A DNA stretch of 64,000 bases. It comes from Burkholderiaceae bacterium (GTDB taxonomy: Bacteria > Pseudomonadota > Gammaproteobacteria > Burkholderiales > Burkholderiaceae). Positions 1-9,373 of the stretch are shown here, piece after piece; the first letter of the stretch is position 1; every line of letters starts with the position of its first letter. The notes beneath the pieces are model-generated. The model did no database searches. It saw only the letters and a program-made list of their open reading frames with translations, and had not been told where the DNA came from. The position numbers and the translations under genes were made by a program. The stretch is from positions 365,484 through 429,483 of the forward strand of contig JAGTRK010000003.1 of NCBI GenBank assembly GCA_018261955.1, written 5' to 3'.

Positions 1-119
1 GTAATAGACATATGAATCCTTAAAGTTAAACTTGCGGTCACGTTGGTCTAACAACGCGCCGTGCGCTCAAAATGAGCAACTGATATTGTACTACAGCACG
101 CTATGCTTCACAAGTCTAA

Positions 120-1160
120 TTAAGCCAAAATTTTCGCCAAGGTCAGCAGCATCAAGCCCAACAAGACGAAAATCGTCGCACGCCAAAACAGCCCCACCCC
201 GCTGTTTAATGAACGCACATCTGGATTGGGTCCTGTCCCAATTTGCCCTGCGTTTTTGACTTCGTTGGCTTTTAATTCAACGTCCTCACCATACAGTGCC
301 AACTCGTGCTCATCCATCATATCGCGCGTGCGTTGTGTGACCCCATCGCGCAAAGTCACACCCAATGCGCCCGCGCCCGCAGTTAAGGTCACCGCCGCCG
401 CATCGGTTTCACCCAGTTGACGCAAACTGTCGGACTGAGTGCGCCACGCGTACATGGCTTCTTCAAAATTACCCACCACCGCAAAAATCACTGCGGCACA
501 GCGTGCGGGTAAAAACTCTATCCAGTTCATCATTTTACGTGCGTATGCGGTGTACGCGTCTTGTTTACCCTCGGCGCGCAGATGCCAACGCCGAGCGAGC
601 AAATCCGCCAAGCGGTAGAAAACCACCCCTGCCACACCCAATTTAAACGGCGCAAACAGCAAAAACCAAAACAAACCCGCAAATACATAGCGCAAACTCG
701 ATACAATCGCCATTTCCAAGGACTGACGTATCAGCTGCGTTTCAGTCAATTGCGACACTTGAATATTGCCACGATAGCCTGTTAACTCAGCTTCTTCGTG
801 CAACCATTCAACCAATGCGGTGCGTGCTTTGGTATCATCGCCCGCCATCAGCGCGATGCGTATTTTGCTATAAAAATGGCTGAACTGACGAATACCAATG
901 GTCAAATACAAAACCCCAATCGTCAGCAGCAAACCAAGCAGAGGGTGAATCGCATGGGTCGCAAAACTTAGCAATCCAGCAATCAATGCACCCATCAAGG
1001 TGATAAACCAAAAGGTTTGCCAAGGCTTGACTTGATCCATCGCCAATGCGCGCTCAACATAGTCAATCACATTGCGCAACCCCAAACGAAGTCGTGTGTA
1101 ACTCGACAGCGGGAAAATTTGTTCCAATAACAATGCACCTAATATCGCGATTAAACTCAT
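120..1160 (-). CDS. CobD/CbiB-family membrane protein
   Basis: A 346-residue integral membrane protein resembling the CobD/CbiB family conserved in Burkholderiales. Hydrophobic segments are visible near residues 1-15, 50-70, 72-90 and 150-185, and another at the extreme C-terminus (about 325-346). CobD/CbiB proper makes adenosylcobinamide phosphate, but no cobalamin genes lie nearby, so a cobalamin role is not supported by context; the related AmpE-like group is an alternative. It is transcribed in the same direction as the Nudix gene upstream, with a gap of about 95 bp. The ATG at 1160 is preceded by a GGAAGT-type ribosome binding site. The family call rests on overall pattern and neighbourhood. 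Confidence 0.7.
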   Translation of the reverse strand: MSLIAILGALLLEQIFPLSSYTRLRLGLRNVIDYVERALAMDQVKPWQTFWFITLMGALIAGLLSFATHAIHPLLGLLLTIGVLYLTIGIRQFSHFYSKIRIALMAGDDTKARTALVEWLHEEAELTGYRGNIQVSQLTETQLIRQSLEMAIVSSLRYVFAGLFWFLLFAPFKLGVAGVVFYRLADLLARRWHLRAEGKQDAYTAYARKMMNWIEFLPARCAAVIFAVVGNFEEAMYAWRTQSDSLRQLGETDAAAVTLTAGAGALGVTLRDGVTQRTRDMMDEHELALYGEDVELKANEVKNAGQIGTGPNPDVRSLNSGVGLFWRATIFVLLGLMLLTLAKILA

Positions 1161-1254
1161 GGTACTTCCTTTATTATGAATGTCTCAATGCCATTCTAAA
1201 CCAAAAATCGATGTGAACGAGCGTGCCAAAAAGGATTATTCAAAACCAGTCTGC

Positions 1255-1956
1255 TTACTTAAAACCCGCACGCAAAATCAAATCAAAATTATGTAGCATC
1301 GCCATGCTCGCGCCCCAAATAAAAAATTCATCGTGGGTGACACTTAGAAACCTTCGAGTTTGCTCAGCGTACTCAAAGGTGTGCACACGCATTTGAGCCC
1401 GATCCAACAAGTTGCGCAATGGCACTGTAAACATTTGATCCACTTCTTGTTCATCAATTTGGATGATTTGCTTCTGCCATAAAATATCCGTTATCACTGC
1501 CACCACAGGCGTGACACAAAAGCCTGTAATGGTTTGATAATCGGGCATCACCCCCAAAACCGTTACATCCTGCCGATTTAAACCAATCTCTTCATTGGCC
1601 TCACGCAAAGCGGCTTGTAGCGCCGATTCGCCCACTTCAATGCGTCCACCAACGAAACTCACTTGTCCCGCATGGTGGCGTAAATGCGCCGCACGCGTGG
1701 TGAGCACCACATCGTAGCCCTGTTCGCGTTCTATCAAAAGCACCAATACTGCGGCATAACGCACATTTTCTGACAGAGAAATATCTTGTCGCCATAAATC
1801 GGGTACATCATGTGCCTGCATTAAAGCATTTTGAATAAGCGCACGATTGAGTAATTGCCAATTTTGCTCGGTCCATGCGGGCATTTGTATATGCTCAGAC
1901 CAAGCAATATGTGGGACTTCGCGTGGGTTAAAAATAGGAATCATCGTTTGGGTCAT
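1255..1956 (-). CDS. Nudix hydrolase, CoA pyrophosphatase-like (NudL type)
   Basis: A 233-residue protein with a clear Nudix box at about residues 103-125: GG-R-I-E-x-GE, then REANEEIGL, supplying the metal-binding glutamates. Family members of this subgroup hydrolyse coenzyme A to phosphopantetheine and adenosine 3',5'-bisphosphate. The ARH-like stretch LTTRAAHLRHHAGQ just before the box resembles the UPF0035/CoA-specific motif of this subgroup (LLTxRaxhLRxHaGqvsFPGG), here with SFVGG in place of SFPGG. It sits between rplS upstream and the CobD-like gene downstream, an arrangement common in betaproteobacteria. Substrate specificity is inferred from the motif. Confidence 0.82.
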   Translation of the reverse strand: MTQTMIPIFNPREVPHIAWSEHIQMPAWTEQNWQLLNRALIQNALMQAHDVPDLWRQDISLSENVRYAAVLVLLIEREQGYDVVLTTRAAHLRHHAGQVSFVGGRIEVGESALQAALREANEEIGLNRQDVTVLGVMPDYQTITGFCVTPVVAVITDILWQKQIIQIDEQEVDQMFTVPLRNLLDRAQMRVHTFEYAEQTRRFLSVTHDEFFIWGASMAMLHNFDLILRAGFK

Positions 1957-1993
1957 GCTTCATTGTAAGGGATATAAATACAAAAAGGCGACA

Positions 1994-2024
1994 AAAAAGC
2001 GCGAACATTGAAGTCGCGCTTTTT
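1994..2024 (-). terminator. Rho-independent terminator after rplS
   Basis: An 11-bp stem (1994-2004 with 2014-2024, core GCGCGA/TCGCGC) with a 9-nt loop; on the minus strand the stem ends in a run of T. It lies 20 bp after the rplS stop and should end the rpsP-rimM-trmD-rplS transcript. Confidence 0.85.
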
Positions 2025-2043
2025 ACTTTTAGCCGCAGAAATT

Positions 2044-2424
2044 TTATGCTTCAGCCGCTTTGTTTTTACGTGCTGGCAATTTTTCTTTAATACGTGCCGA
2101 TTTACCTGAACGATCGCGCAAGTAATACAACTTAGCACGACGCACATCACCGCGGCGTTTCACTTCGATGCCTGCGATGGTTGGCGAGTACAATTGGAAT
2201 GTACGTTCAACACCCACGCCAGATGAAATTTTACGCACGATGAACGATGAGTTCAAACCACGATTGCGGCGCGCAATCACAACACCTTCATACGCCTGAA
2301 CACGTTTACGAGCACCCTCAACGACATTCACGCTCACCACAACCGTATCACCAGGGGCAAATACGGGGATGGTTTTTCCCAAGCGAGCAATTTCTTCTTG
2401 CTCTAAAATTTGAATCAAATCCAT
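2044..2424 (-). CDS. rplS: 50S ribosomal protein L19
   Basis: A 126-residue protein of the L19 family, a 50S subunit protein at the 30S-50S interface. The family block [18 protein letters not shown] near residues 22-40 and the stretch [19 protein letters not shown] are unmistakable, as is [21 protein letters not shown] near the C-terminus. Length is slightly above the usual 115 because of a Lys/Ala-rich tail. It is the last gene of the rpsP-rimM-trmD-rplS operon, separated from trmD by 156 bp and followed by a strong terminator. Confidence 0.98.
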   Translation of the reverse strand: MDLIQILEQEEIARLGKTIPVFAPGDTVVVSVNVVEGARKRVQAYEGVVIARRNRGLNSSFIVRKISSGVGVERTFQLYSPTIAGIEVKRRGDVRRAKLYYLRDRSGKSARIKEKLPARKNKAAEA

Positions 2425-2580
2425 TTTTCACTCCAAATACCATCGTTTGTCATCGGTTTTTATTGTAGATGACCAGAGGATGGATGATGTTTGATGCCTC
2501 GGCACGCCACATCCATTTAAAAGCCCAAACACATTCAAAACCTGCGTGTGTTTAAGCACCCAAATACAGCATTGACCAAT

Positions 2581-3426
2581 TTATAAAGCATCCTGTGTCA
2601 ATTGCTGTAAATATTTTTCATCTGCCGAACTCAAAAAACCGTGTTCTCGCGCCCGAACAATTAAATCAGGGCGTTTGTACCAAGTGTTTTTTAAAGCCAT
2701 CTGCCGACGAAAGACTGCTATTCTAGCATGGTTTCCCGACAAAAGCACCTCTGGTACGGCAAAATCCTCAAAAATCTCGGGGCGCGTATAGTGCGCGCAG
2801 TCGAGCAAGCCATTCAATTCATCCGAAAACGAATCTTGCGCGGCGGACAACTGGTCATTTAAAACATCGGGCACACAACGCAATAAGGCATCAAACACCA
2901 CCATCGCTGCCAACTCACCACCCGATAAAACCACATCGCCGATGCTCAACTCAGCATCAATCAAACCCGCGTCAAACAAACGCTCGTCAATCGCTTCGTA
3001 GCGTCCGCACAACACCACCAAACCACGTGGCGGTTTATCAAACTCAGCACTCGCCGCGATATTGGTGGATACGTGCATGGCTTGCAATTGTGTTGCGACC
3101 CATGTCTGCGTCAATACCACACCTTGCGGTGACATATAGACCACATAAGGCGCATAGCCCAAAGCCATTTGTCGTTCACGCGCAGCACGGATTGCCTCAG
3201 CCAAAGGCGGTGCCATCATCACCATACCCGGACCGCCGCCATACGGTCTGTCGTCCACGGTTTTATAGGCATTACTGGCAAACTCGCGTGGATTGGTCAA
3301 TTTCAAATCCACCAAACCCAACTCAAACGCACGGCGCACAACGCCCTGCTCCGTCAATGCACTAAACATCTCTGGAAACAGGGTGATGACATCAAGCAGG
3401 ATGGGCGTGGTTTTGGGCGGGTTCAT
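2581..3426 (-). CDS. trmD: tRNA (guanine-N1-)-methyltransferase
   Basis: A 281-residue SPOUT-class methyltransferase that methylates G37 at N1 in tRNAs reading CNN/CGG codons and prevents frameshifting. Visible hallmarks are [10 protein letters not shown] at the N-terminus, [14 protein letters not shown] around residues 58-71, [12 protein letters not shown] and the knot region [15 protein letters not shown] that holds S-adenosylmethionine. The C-terminal domain contains [14 protein letters not shown]. It is a little longer than E. coli TrmD (255) because of insertions, for example after the AdoMet-binding region. Third gene of the conserved ribosomal/tRNA-modification operon. Confidence 0.97.
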   Translation of the reverse strand: MNPPKTTPILLDVITLFPEMFSALTEQGVVRRAFELGLVDLKLTNPREFASNAYKTVDDRPYGGGPGMVMMAPPLAEAIRAARERQMALGYAPYVVYMSPQGVVLTQTWVATQLQAMHVSTNIAASAEFDKPPRGLVVLCGRYEAIDERLFDAGLIDAELSIGDVVLSGGELAAMVVFDALLRCVPDVLNDQLSAAQDSFSDELNGLLDCAHYTRPEIFEDFAVPEVLLSGNHARIAVFRRQMALKNTWYKRPDLIVRAREHGFLSSADEKYLQQLTQDAL

Positions 3427-3546
3427 TCGATGATGAATTCAGAGGACGTGTTTGAGCAACTCATTATACAAGTCTGAACAATGGGCGATGGGGTTTTGGG
3501 CTTAGAATTTTTTTGCACAGATGCAGACGAACAACACGCACAGAGA

Positions 3547-4203
3547 CTATGCCGTCGCATCCACATCCCATGTCACCGCGATGGTTTTGGGCTGCGATTG
3601 CACATCTACCTTACCGACAAACGCAGACACAAAGGGAATTAAATATTCAACGGGCTTTGCAGCATCTGAGCTTTGGGAAACAACATTCATCACCGTATGC
3701 GCGGCATTCTCAAACAATTGAGTGACTTCACCAAGCACTACACCGTCTTGATTAACCACCTGCGCCCCCAATAAATCGACCCAATAAAATTCATCTTCAT
3801 CAGGCTGTGGAAACTCGGTGCGTGATACAGCAATTTGCCAACCTTTGAATTGTTCGACCATTGTGCGGTCAACCCAACCCGCCATTGTTCCGACCCACGC
3901 ATCGGCATGCGGTTTAAAACCTTTGGGCTCAAATCCCTGCCAATGCGCATCTGCGACCGATTGTTCAGGAATATACGGCGCAATCCACCAACGCGTGGCA
4001 TTTTGCAAGGCATCAGGCGAATGCGAAAAGGGATGGATTTTCACCCACCCCTTGACACCATAGGCAGCACCGATGCGCGCGACGATAATTAAATCATCCG
4101 TTTGCGCTGCGTTGGTGGCTTGGGTGGTATTGGCTGTATTGCTTGTTTCGTTGTTTTGAACGGATTCTGACACACGCTTTTTTTTCGGAACGAAGTTCGC
4201 CAT
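3547..4203 (-). CDS. rimM: 16S rRNA processing protein RimM
   Basis: A 218-residue RimM that assists 30S head assembly around ribosomal protein S19. The N-terminal RimM domain shows VARIGAAYGVKGWVKIHPF (about 41-59) and the PRC-barrel domain begins at FYWVDLLGAQVVNQDGVVLG. Unusually, about 38 residues rich in Asn, Thr and Gln precede the domain; no later in-frame ATG would remove them without cutting into the fold, so they appear genuine. It lies 31 bp downstream of rpsP and upstream of trmD on the same strand. Confidence 0.95.
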   Translation of the reverse strand: MANFVPKKKRVSESVQNNETSNTANTTQATNAAQTDDLIIVARIGAAYGVKGWVKIHPFSHSPDALQNATRWWIAPYIPEQSVADAHWQGFEPKGFKPHADAWVGTMAGWVDRTMVEQFKGWQIAVSRTEFPQPDEDEFYWVDLLGAQVVNQDGVVLGEVTQLFENAAHTVMNVVSQSSDAAKPVEYLIPFVSAFVGKVDVQSQPKTIAVTWDVDATA

Positions 4204-4234
4204 GTGTCAAAACCCAATCAATAAAGATACAAGT

Positions 4235-4480
4235 TTACGCAGTTTTAACTGATTTAACCAAACGCGCAACCGCTGGGCTCAATTGAGCACCCACGCTTTG
4301 CCAGTGAGCCAAACGCTCTTGCTCAATGCGCAAGGCTTCAACGCCTTCAGCTGCCAATGGGTTGTAAAAGCCCACACGTTCGATGTAACGACCATCGCGA
4401 CGATTACGTGAATCTGCCGCTACGATATTGTAAAAAGGACGTTTTTTAGAGCCACCACGAGCCATACGAATCACTACCAT
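4235..4480 (-). CDS. rpsP: 30S ribosomal protein S16
   Basis: An 81-residue S16, a 30S protein that binds 16S rRNA early in assembly. The N-terminus [20 protein letters not shown] and the block [17 protein letters not shown] match the family throughout. It is the first gene of the rpsP-rimM-trmD-rplS operon. The 156 bp between it and the Lrp gene upstream must contain the operon promoter. Confidence 0.98.
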   Translation of the reverse strand: MVVIRMARGGSKKRPFYNIVAADSRNRRDGRYIERVGFYNPLAAEGVEALRIEQERLAHWQSVGAQLSPAVARLVKSVKTA

Positions 4481-4636
4481 TTTTTAAACCCTTAACTTTA
4501 AATTAGATGTTCCATCTGTTTGTTTATTGCAATATTGCAACGCGGCTTTCAAACATCAAAGCCGTAAACGTTTAATTATACTGTCAAACCTTGCTTTGAG
4601 CAAGCCTGAATTTGCATTTGTCCTGAAATTGTGAGT

Positions 4637-5122
4637 TTATACCCCCAAAGCCAGCGACATGGTTTCTTTCACTTCTTCCATGACCACATAACTTTTGGAG
4701 TTCGCCACCCCAGGCAGACGCAACAACACATCAAGCAGTTGGCGATATTCGCTCATTTCACGAATACGCGCTTTAATCAAGTAATCAAAGTCGCCTGAAA
4801 CCAAATGGCACTCCTGCACCTGTTCGACTTCGAGCACCGAGCGACGAAATTCCTCAAACTTACCATTGGCCATATCGCGCAAACTGATTTCGACAAACAC
4901 CAATAAACTCGCCCCCAATTCCTGTGGATTTAATCGCGCATGGTAGCCCAAAATAATCCCGCCTCGCTCCAAACGGCGCACACGTTCGATACACGGTGTT
5001 AGGGATAAGCCGACTTGCTCTGCCAATTCGGTCATCACAATCCGACCATCTTTTTGCAAAATGCTAAGTATTTTACGATCAATTTTATCTAAAGTTTTAC
5101 TGGCTTTTTTTTCGACACGCAT
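4637..5122 (-). CDS. Lrp/AsnC family transcriptional regulator
   Basis: A 161-residue protein with an N-terminal AsnC-type helix-turn-helix (LDKIDRKILSILQKDGRI, then TELAEQVGLSLTPCIERVRRLE, about residues 11-53) and a C-terminal RAM domain (VQECHLVSGDFDYLIKARI, about 103-121). Proteins of this family form dimers to octamers, sense amino acids and control their metabolism or transport. It is divergent from the reductase-LysE exporter pair across 285 bp of AT-rich DNA, so that pair is a plausible target; the link is only positional. Confidence 0.93.
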   Translation of the reverse strand: MRVEKKASKTLDKIDRKILSILQKDGRIVMTELAEQVGLSLTPCIERVRRLERGGIILGYHARLNPQELGASLLVFVEISLRDMANGKFEEFRRSVLEVEQVQECHLVSGDFDYLIKARIREMSEYRQLLDVLLRLPGVANSKSYVVMEEVKETMSLALGV

Positions 5123-5407
5123 GATAACCCCACGGTTTGTGTAAATATTATTTCATAAATATACAATCAATTTCAGCAACAAATTCTATCATTTTTTCCA
5201 ATCACGTACAAAAACCATTCATTTGTTACTTAAAAATGTCATATATTTTCAAAGATTAGTACCATTTATCTGACAATAAAAGAAATGTAACACTTATTTT
5301 TTGCAACAATCCATATTGTGCGATGAGACTTGTTGTGTACTTCCTTAATATTTTCATCAGGTCGCTGTGATACAATTCGCCCACTTTTTAACGCAATAAG
5401 GCACATC

Positions 5408-6427
5408 ATGTCAAACACCATCACCGTCATGCCATCTTCCACTCAATTTCCAATTGAATACAACGAAACCATACTCGATGCCGCACTGCGCGCGAATGTT
5501 ATCCTACCCTATGGCTGTAAAGACGGTGCGTGTGGTTCGTGCAAAGCCAAATATATCTGCGGAGATATTGACATTGGTATGAACAATGCAATGACGCCCG
5601 ATGATTATCAAAAAGGCATGTTGATTACCTGTAAAACCACCGTGTCTTCAGATACGACCATTGAAGCGACGATTGCCGATGCGGCTTTTCCTGTTAAAAA
5701 GATGCCTTCACGCATTCTTGAACTCAAACGTGCCACAGATGACGTGATGATTGTGCAACTGCAATTGCCCGCCAATGATGATTTCAAGTTTCGTCCAGGT
5801 CAATACATTGATGTGATTCTGCGCGATGGTTCACACCGCAGTTATTCGATGGCGTGCGCGCCGCGCTTGGCAGAAAAAACGGTGGAATTGCACATTCGCC
5901 ACATGGTGGGTGGCGTATTTACCGATCAGTTGTTCAATTCAACCAAAGAGCGCGATATTCTGCGCCTTGAAGGTCCGCACGGCACGTTTTATCGTAATGA
6001 AGCATCCTCTGCCCCAATGATTTGCATTGCATCGGGCACAGGTTTTGCACCGTTTAAAGCGATTATTGAAGACATGCAAGCCCAAGGCATCCAACGTCCG
6101 ATTCACTTGTATTGGGGTGGACGCATACCCAAAGATTTGTATTTGAATGATTTGGCGGAGCAATGGGCGCGTGAGATTCCGAACTTTAAGTACACCCCCG
6201 TTGTCTCAGATGCATTGCCTGAGCACCATTGGACAGGACGCACAGGTTTTGTCCATTTGGCAATTGCCGAGGATTATGCTGACATGAGCGGATATGAAGT
6301 ATATGCCTGTGGCGCACCCATCGTCGTGCGCTCAGCACATAATTTATATACCACAGCACACGGTTTACCCGAAACGGCTTTCTACTCAGATGCTTTTTTG
6401 AGCGCGAAAGATAAAGTGCCTGCATGA
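5408..6427 (+). CDS. CDP-6-deoxy-glucoseen reductase-like ferredoxin/FAD/NAD reductase
   Basis: A 339-residue oxidoreductase with three domains in order: a plant-type [2Fe-2S] ferredoxin (cysteines in YGCKDGACGSCKAKY and later ITCKT), an FAD-binding barrel (RSYSMA near 150) and an NAD-binding domain (IASGTGFAPFKAI, then YACGAP). This architecture is shared with phenol hydroxylase reductases and with the betaproteobacterial protein usually annotated as CDP-6-deoxy-delta-3,4-glucoseen reductase. The start at 5408 is preferred over an upstream in-frame codon at 5330 because AAGGC precedes it and the ferredoxin fold begins there. It overlaps the next gene by 4 bp (ATGA), suggesting coupling. The natural partner is unknown. 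Confidence 0.85.
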   Translation: MSNTITVMPSSTQFPIEYNETILDAALRANVILPYGCKDGACGSCKAKYICGDIDIGMNNAMTPDDYQKGMLITCKTTVSSDTTIEATIADAAFPVKKMPSRILELKRATDDVMIVQLQLPANDDFKFRPGQYIDVILRDGSHRSYSMACAPRLAEKTVELHIRHMVGGVFTDQLFNSTKERDILRLEGPHGTFYRNEASSAPMICIASGTGFAPFKAIIEDMQAQGIQRPIHLYWGGRIPKDLYLNDLAEQWAREIPNFKYTPVVSDALPEHHWTGRTGFVHLAIAEDYADMSGYEVYACGAPIVVRSAHNLYTTAHGLPETAFYSDAFLSAKDKVPA

Positions 6428-7044
6428 GTTTCTTGAGCGCTTTTGCTAGCGGCTTTGTCACAGGATTGGGATTGATTGTACCCATCGGTGCGCAGAACGC
6501 CTTTGTGCTCAAATTGGGCTTATTGCGCCAATATATTTTACCCATCGCGTTGCTCTGCGCTTTGATGGATGCCATACTCATCATACTGGGCACGGTGTTC
6601 GTGGGTGTGACCTTTGGGCAAAGTACCACCGCTTTGCAAATCGTACGCATTATTGGTGTGGCGTTTTTGGTGTTTTATGGCGCACGAGCGTTTTACAATG
6701 CTTTCAAACACAGTCAACTATCCGCTGAATCACCCCTCACGCAAAGCGTCACACTCAAAAGCGCGGTGCTCACCTGCTTGGGATTTACCTTGCTCAATCC
6801 GCACGTCTATCTCGATACGTTCTTTCTACTTGGCACCATCAGCACACAATACACGCCCGCTCAGTATGTGTTTGCACTGGGCGCGTGCGTGGCATCGTTC
6901 GCATGGTTTTTGAGTTTGGGCTTTGGCGCACGCATCCTCACCCCTTGGTTTAAAAAACCGCTCACTTGGGTGATTTTAGAATGTGCGATAGGTCTAATAA
7001 TGTGGACAATTGCTTATAAAATTTGGGTATTGCCGCTAAATTAG
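6424..7044 (+). CDS. LysE/ArgO family amino acid exporter
   Basis: A 206-residue membrane protein with about six hydrophobic segments. The N-terminal signature GFVTGLGLIVPIGAQNAFVLKLGL (about residues 10-33) is typical of LysE/ArgO exporters of basic amino acids, and LGFTLLNPHVYLDT (about 118-131) is the second family motif. It overlaps the reductase stop by 4 bp, so both are likely co-translated. The divergent Lrp-type regulator nearby resembles the LysG/ArgP-LysE logic though the regulator family differs. Arginine or lysine as substrate is inferred from the family. Confidence 0.88.
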   Translation: MSFLSAFASGFVTGLGLIVPIGAQNAFVLKLGLLRQYILPIALLCALMDAILIILGTVFVGVTFGQSTTALQIVRIIGVAFLVFYGARAFYNAFKHSQLSAESPLTQSVTLKSAVLTCLGFTLLNPHVYLDTFFLLGTISTQYTPAQYVFALGACVASFAWFLSLGFGARILTPWFKKPLTWVILECAIGLIMWTIAYKIWVLPLN

Positions 7045-7173
7045 TTTTAAATTAATTCAACAGAATATTTCATTAAAATTATGTCACATAACATCCACAA
7101 GTTTTCAAATCACAGTATAATCACACAGCAGTCAGTCAATATTCATACCATACACACAGCATAGGAGTTCACC

Positions 7174-7638
7174 ATGGGATTACTGGATTCAATTAAAAAC
7201 GCATTCGGTAAAGCAGTCACCGAAGCACAAGAAGCGGGTCAAACTTTGGCAGAAAAAGCCAGTCAGGCGGTAGATGTGGCTCAAGATTTGGCAGGCGATG
7301 CCTTAGAAAAAGGCAAAGTACTTGCTGACCAAGCAGGCGACAAACTCTCCGAAGTCACCGCAGTAGCCACTGAAAAAGCAGGTCAAGCATTTGATTCTGC
7401 CAAAGAAGTTGCAGGTGAAGCGTTGGAAAAAGGTAAAGTACTCGCTGACCAAGCAGGCGATAAACTCTCCGAAGTGGCGGCAGTGGCCACTGAAAAAGCA
7501 GCTCAGGCCGTGGATACCGCTAAAGAAGTTGCCAACAATGTGGTCGACAAAGTCAAAGGTGAAGATACTACTAAAGAAGTCGTAAACGAAGTGGCAGAGG
7601 AAATCAAAAGCGAGGACAATGCGCCACCACAAGCGTAA
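7174..7638 (+). CDS. LEA-like amphipathic repeat protein
   Basis: A 154-residue, Ala/Lys/Glu-rich, cysteine-free protein made mostly of a repeated amphipathic helix. Two 40-residue units (residues 41-80 and 81-120) are almost identical and a partial unit precedes them. The pattern of A, K, E and D with regular small residues is that of late-embryogenesis-abundant/YtxH-like or apolipoprotein-like proteins, which protect membranes or proteins under stress; no enzyme motif is present. There is no signal peptide. GGAGTT precedes the start and a TATAAT hexamer lies at 7116-7121 without an obvious -35. Function is inferred from composition only. Confidence 0.72.
   Translation: MGLLDSIKNAFGKAVTEAQEAGQTLAEKASQAVDVAQDLAGDALEKGKVLADQAGDKLSEVTAVATEKAGQAFDSAKEVAGEALEKGKVLADQAGDKLSEVAAVATEKAAQAVDTAKEVANNVVDKVKGEDTTKEVVNEVAEEIKSEDNAPPQA
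7294..7533 (+). repeat. Two 120-bp in-frame tandem repeats
   Basis: Positions 7294-7413 and 7414-7533 encode two 40-residue units that differ at only a few residues (for example SEVTAV versus SEVAAV and QAFDSAK versus QAVDTAK). The repeat lies wholly in the LEA-like gene and marks recent internal duplication. Confidence 0.9.
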
Positions 7639-7681
7639 TCCACAACCAAACCCACAGGATTTGTGGATTCATTGGTTCGCT

Positions 7682-7711
7682 AAAAAGCCCAGTATTGACA
7701 CTGGGCTTTTT
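7682..7711. terminator. Bidirectional terminator
   Basis: A perfect 12-bp stem (7682-7693 with 7700-7711, core AGCCCAGT/ACTGGGCT) with loop ATTGAC, flanked by A-run and T-run. It separates the LEA-like gene (+) from zapE (-) and can serve both converging transcripts. Confidence 0.9.
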
Positions 7712-7729
7712 AACAATCAATGACGACGA

Positions 7730-8842
7730 TTACAAATCCTTCACCGCAATCACATCGCGCTCCAAATATTCTTTGGACTGCATCTCAACCAAGCGCGAGA
7801 CCGTGCGAAAAAACTCATTCGCCATCTGTCCCTCTGTGTAGAGTTGTTCGGCGGGTGCTTGCGCACTGACAAACAACTTCACATTGTGGTCATACATCAC
7901 ATCAATCAACCACGTAAAACGCCGCGCTTGCGAGGCCATTGCAGGGCTCATCACGGGCACATTCGACAGCAAAATCGTATCAAAGATGCGAATCAAATCC
8001 AAATAATCATTTTGTGAGCGCGCTGTACCACACAAAGAATTGAAATCAAACCACGCCACCGAGCCAGCATAGGCGCGTGCTTGAATTTCGCGGTGGTTGA
8101 TGTGGATGGAATGCCCTTCACTGTGTGGCGTGAGTTTGTGGTACAAATTCGCCAAAGCCTCTTCAGCCGCATCGTCATTCGGTGTGTAGTAGGTCACCGC
8201 TTGCGTTAAAGTGCGACGACGATAGTCAATCCCCGCATCGACATTGACCACATCGTTGATGCGCTTAATCAATTCAATCGCGGGCAAAATACGGTCGCGG
8301 TGCAAACCATTCGGATACAAATCGTCGGGTTTGTAGTTCGATGTCATCACAAAACCCACACCGTGTTTGACCAAACCATCGAGCAGTCGATGCAAAATCA
8401 TGGCATCGGCAATGTCTGAGACATGAAATTCGTCAAAGCAAATCAAACGATAACGTTCCGCCACGCGTTTTGCCACTTCATCCAATGGATCGAACTGCCC
8501 TTTCAAAGTTTCCAACTCACGGTGTACGCCGTGCATGAACTCGTGGAAATGAATGCGAATTTTGCGCACCACGGGAATATGCTCGTAATATGTGTCCATC
8601 AACAGACTTTTGCCACGACCCACACCGCCCCAAAAATACACGCCTTTGGGAATCGCGGGTTTACTCAGCCAGCGCGTGAGTTTATTCGCACGTTTTTCTT
8701 TATAGGCAATCCAATCGTCCTCGCACTGTTGTAAACGCTTGGCTGCGGCTTCTTGTGCATAATCGGGCGTGTAGCCGAGTTGGGCTAGGTTGTTCAAGTA
8801 AACTTGCAAAAAAGTGGATTTATTCATGGATATTTCATTCAA
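7730..8842 (-). CDS. zapE: Cell division ATPase ZapE (AFG1 family)
   Basis: A 370-residue AFG1-type P-loop ATPase; in E. coli ZapE acts on the FtsZ ring. Walker A is GGVGRGKSLLMD (about residues 71-82) and Walker B is LICFDEFHVSD. The motif MTSNYKPDDLYPNGLHRDR is typical of the family. The longest frame starts with TTG at 8842, directly after the ybeY stop; an ATG at 8827 would give 365 residues and is at least as likely. It is the last gene of the lptF-lptG-cysB-phoH-ybeY-zapE run. Confidence 0.92.
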   Translation of the reverse strand: MNEISMNKSTFLQVYLNNLAQLGYTPDYAQEAAAKRLQQCEDDWIAYKEKRANKLTRWLSKPAIPKGVYFWGGVGRGKSLLMDTYYEHIPVVRKIRIHFHEFMHGVHRELETLKGQFDPLDEVAKRVAERYRLICFDEFHVSDIADAMILHRLLDGLVKHGVGFVMTSNYKPDDLYPNGLHRDRILPAIELIKRINDVVNVDAGIDYRRRTLTQAVTYYTPNDDAAEEALANLYHKLTPHSEGHSIHINHREIQARAYAGSVAWFDFNSLCGTARSQNDYLDLIRIFDTILLSNVPVMSPAMASQARRFTWLIDVMYDHNVKLFVSAQAPAEQLYTEGQMANEFFRTVSRLVEMQSKEYLERDVIAVKDL

Positions 8843-9373
8843 TTATTTTTCTAAACGCGTGCTGTCAGAGTCTATATAGGGATTGTCAAATCCCAAACGC
8901 GCCAAAATCTGTGTTTCTAAATCTTCCATCACCTCGGCTTCATCGTCATCGATGTGGTCAAAGCCCTGCGCGTGCAACACCCCATGCACCACCAAATGGG
9001 CGGCGTGCGCCAATATGGTTTTATTTTGCTCGCTCGCCTCACGCATCAGCACTGCACCACAAAAAATAATATCGGCTTCGATGAAGTTGGCATCCATTTG
9101 TTCTGCCAACTGCGCCCGCACTGCTTCGGGTAAATCATCGAATTCATCGCTGTCGTTGTACGCAAAAGTCAGCACATTGGTCGCGTAATTTTTGCCACGG
9201 TAGGTATTGTTCAACTCGCGTCCTTGCGCCTCATCGACAAAACGCAGGGTCAAGCGCGCGTCTTGTTGCAAGGCAGCCTTGACCCAACGGCGCAATAGAG
9301 GACGCGGCAAAACGCTTTGCCAATCGTGTCTGGCATCTGCGTATTGAACACTTAAACTTAATTTAACGGCCAT
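8843..9373 (-). CDS. ybeY: Endoribonuclease YbeY
   Basis: A 176-residue metal-dependent endoribonuclease that takes part in 16S rRNA 3'-end maturation and ribosome quality control. The zinc-binding signature HLVVHGVLHAQGFDH (about residues 126-140) carries the three histidines. The N-terminal half shows the typical NNTYRGKNYATNVLTFAY segment. Its ATG overlaps the phoH stop by 1 bp (TAATG), and the phoH-ybeY pairing is conserved across proteobacteria, supporting both calls. Confidence 0.96.
   Translation of the reverse strand: MAVKLSLSVQYADARHDWQSVLPRPLLRRWVKAALQQDARLTLRFVDEAQGRELNNTYRGKNYATNVLTFAYNDSDEFDDLPEAVRAQLAEQMDANFIEADIIFCGAVLMREASEQNKTILAHAAHLVVHGVLHAQGFDHIDDDEAEVMEDLETQILARLGFDNPYIDSDSTRLEK

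Noticed and set aside
120..1160. Cobalamin biosynthesis role for the CobD-like protein
   Set aside because: No other cobalamin genes or cobalamin riboswitch are visible in the window, so only the family name is used.
1953..2150. Small minus-strand frame across the rplS terminator
   Set aside because: It covers a strong terminator and the rplS end in another frame; no support.
7174..7638. CRISPR-like or minisatellite interpretation of the repeats
   Set aside because: The repeats are two adjacent 120-bp units in frame in a gene, without spacers.
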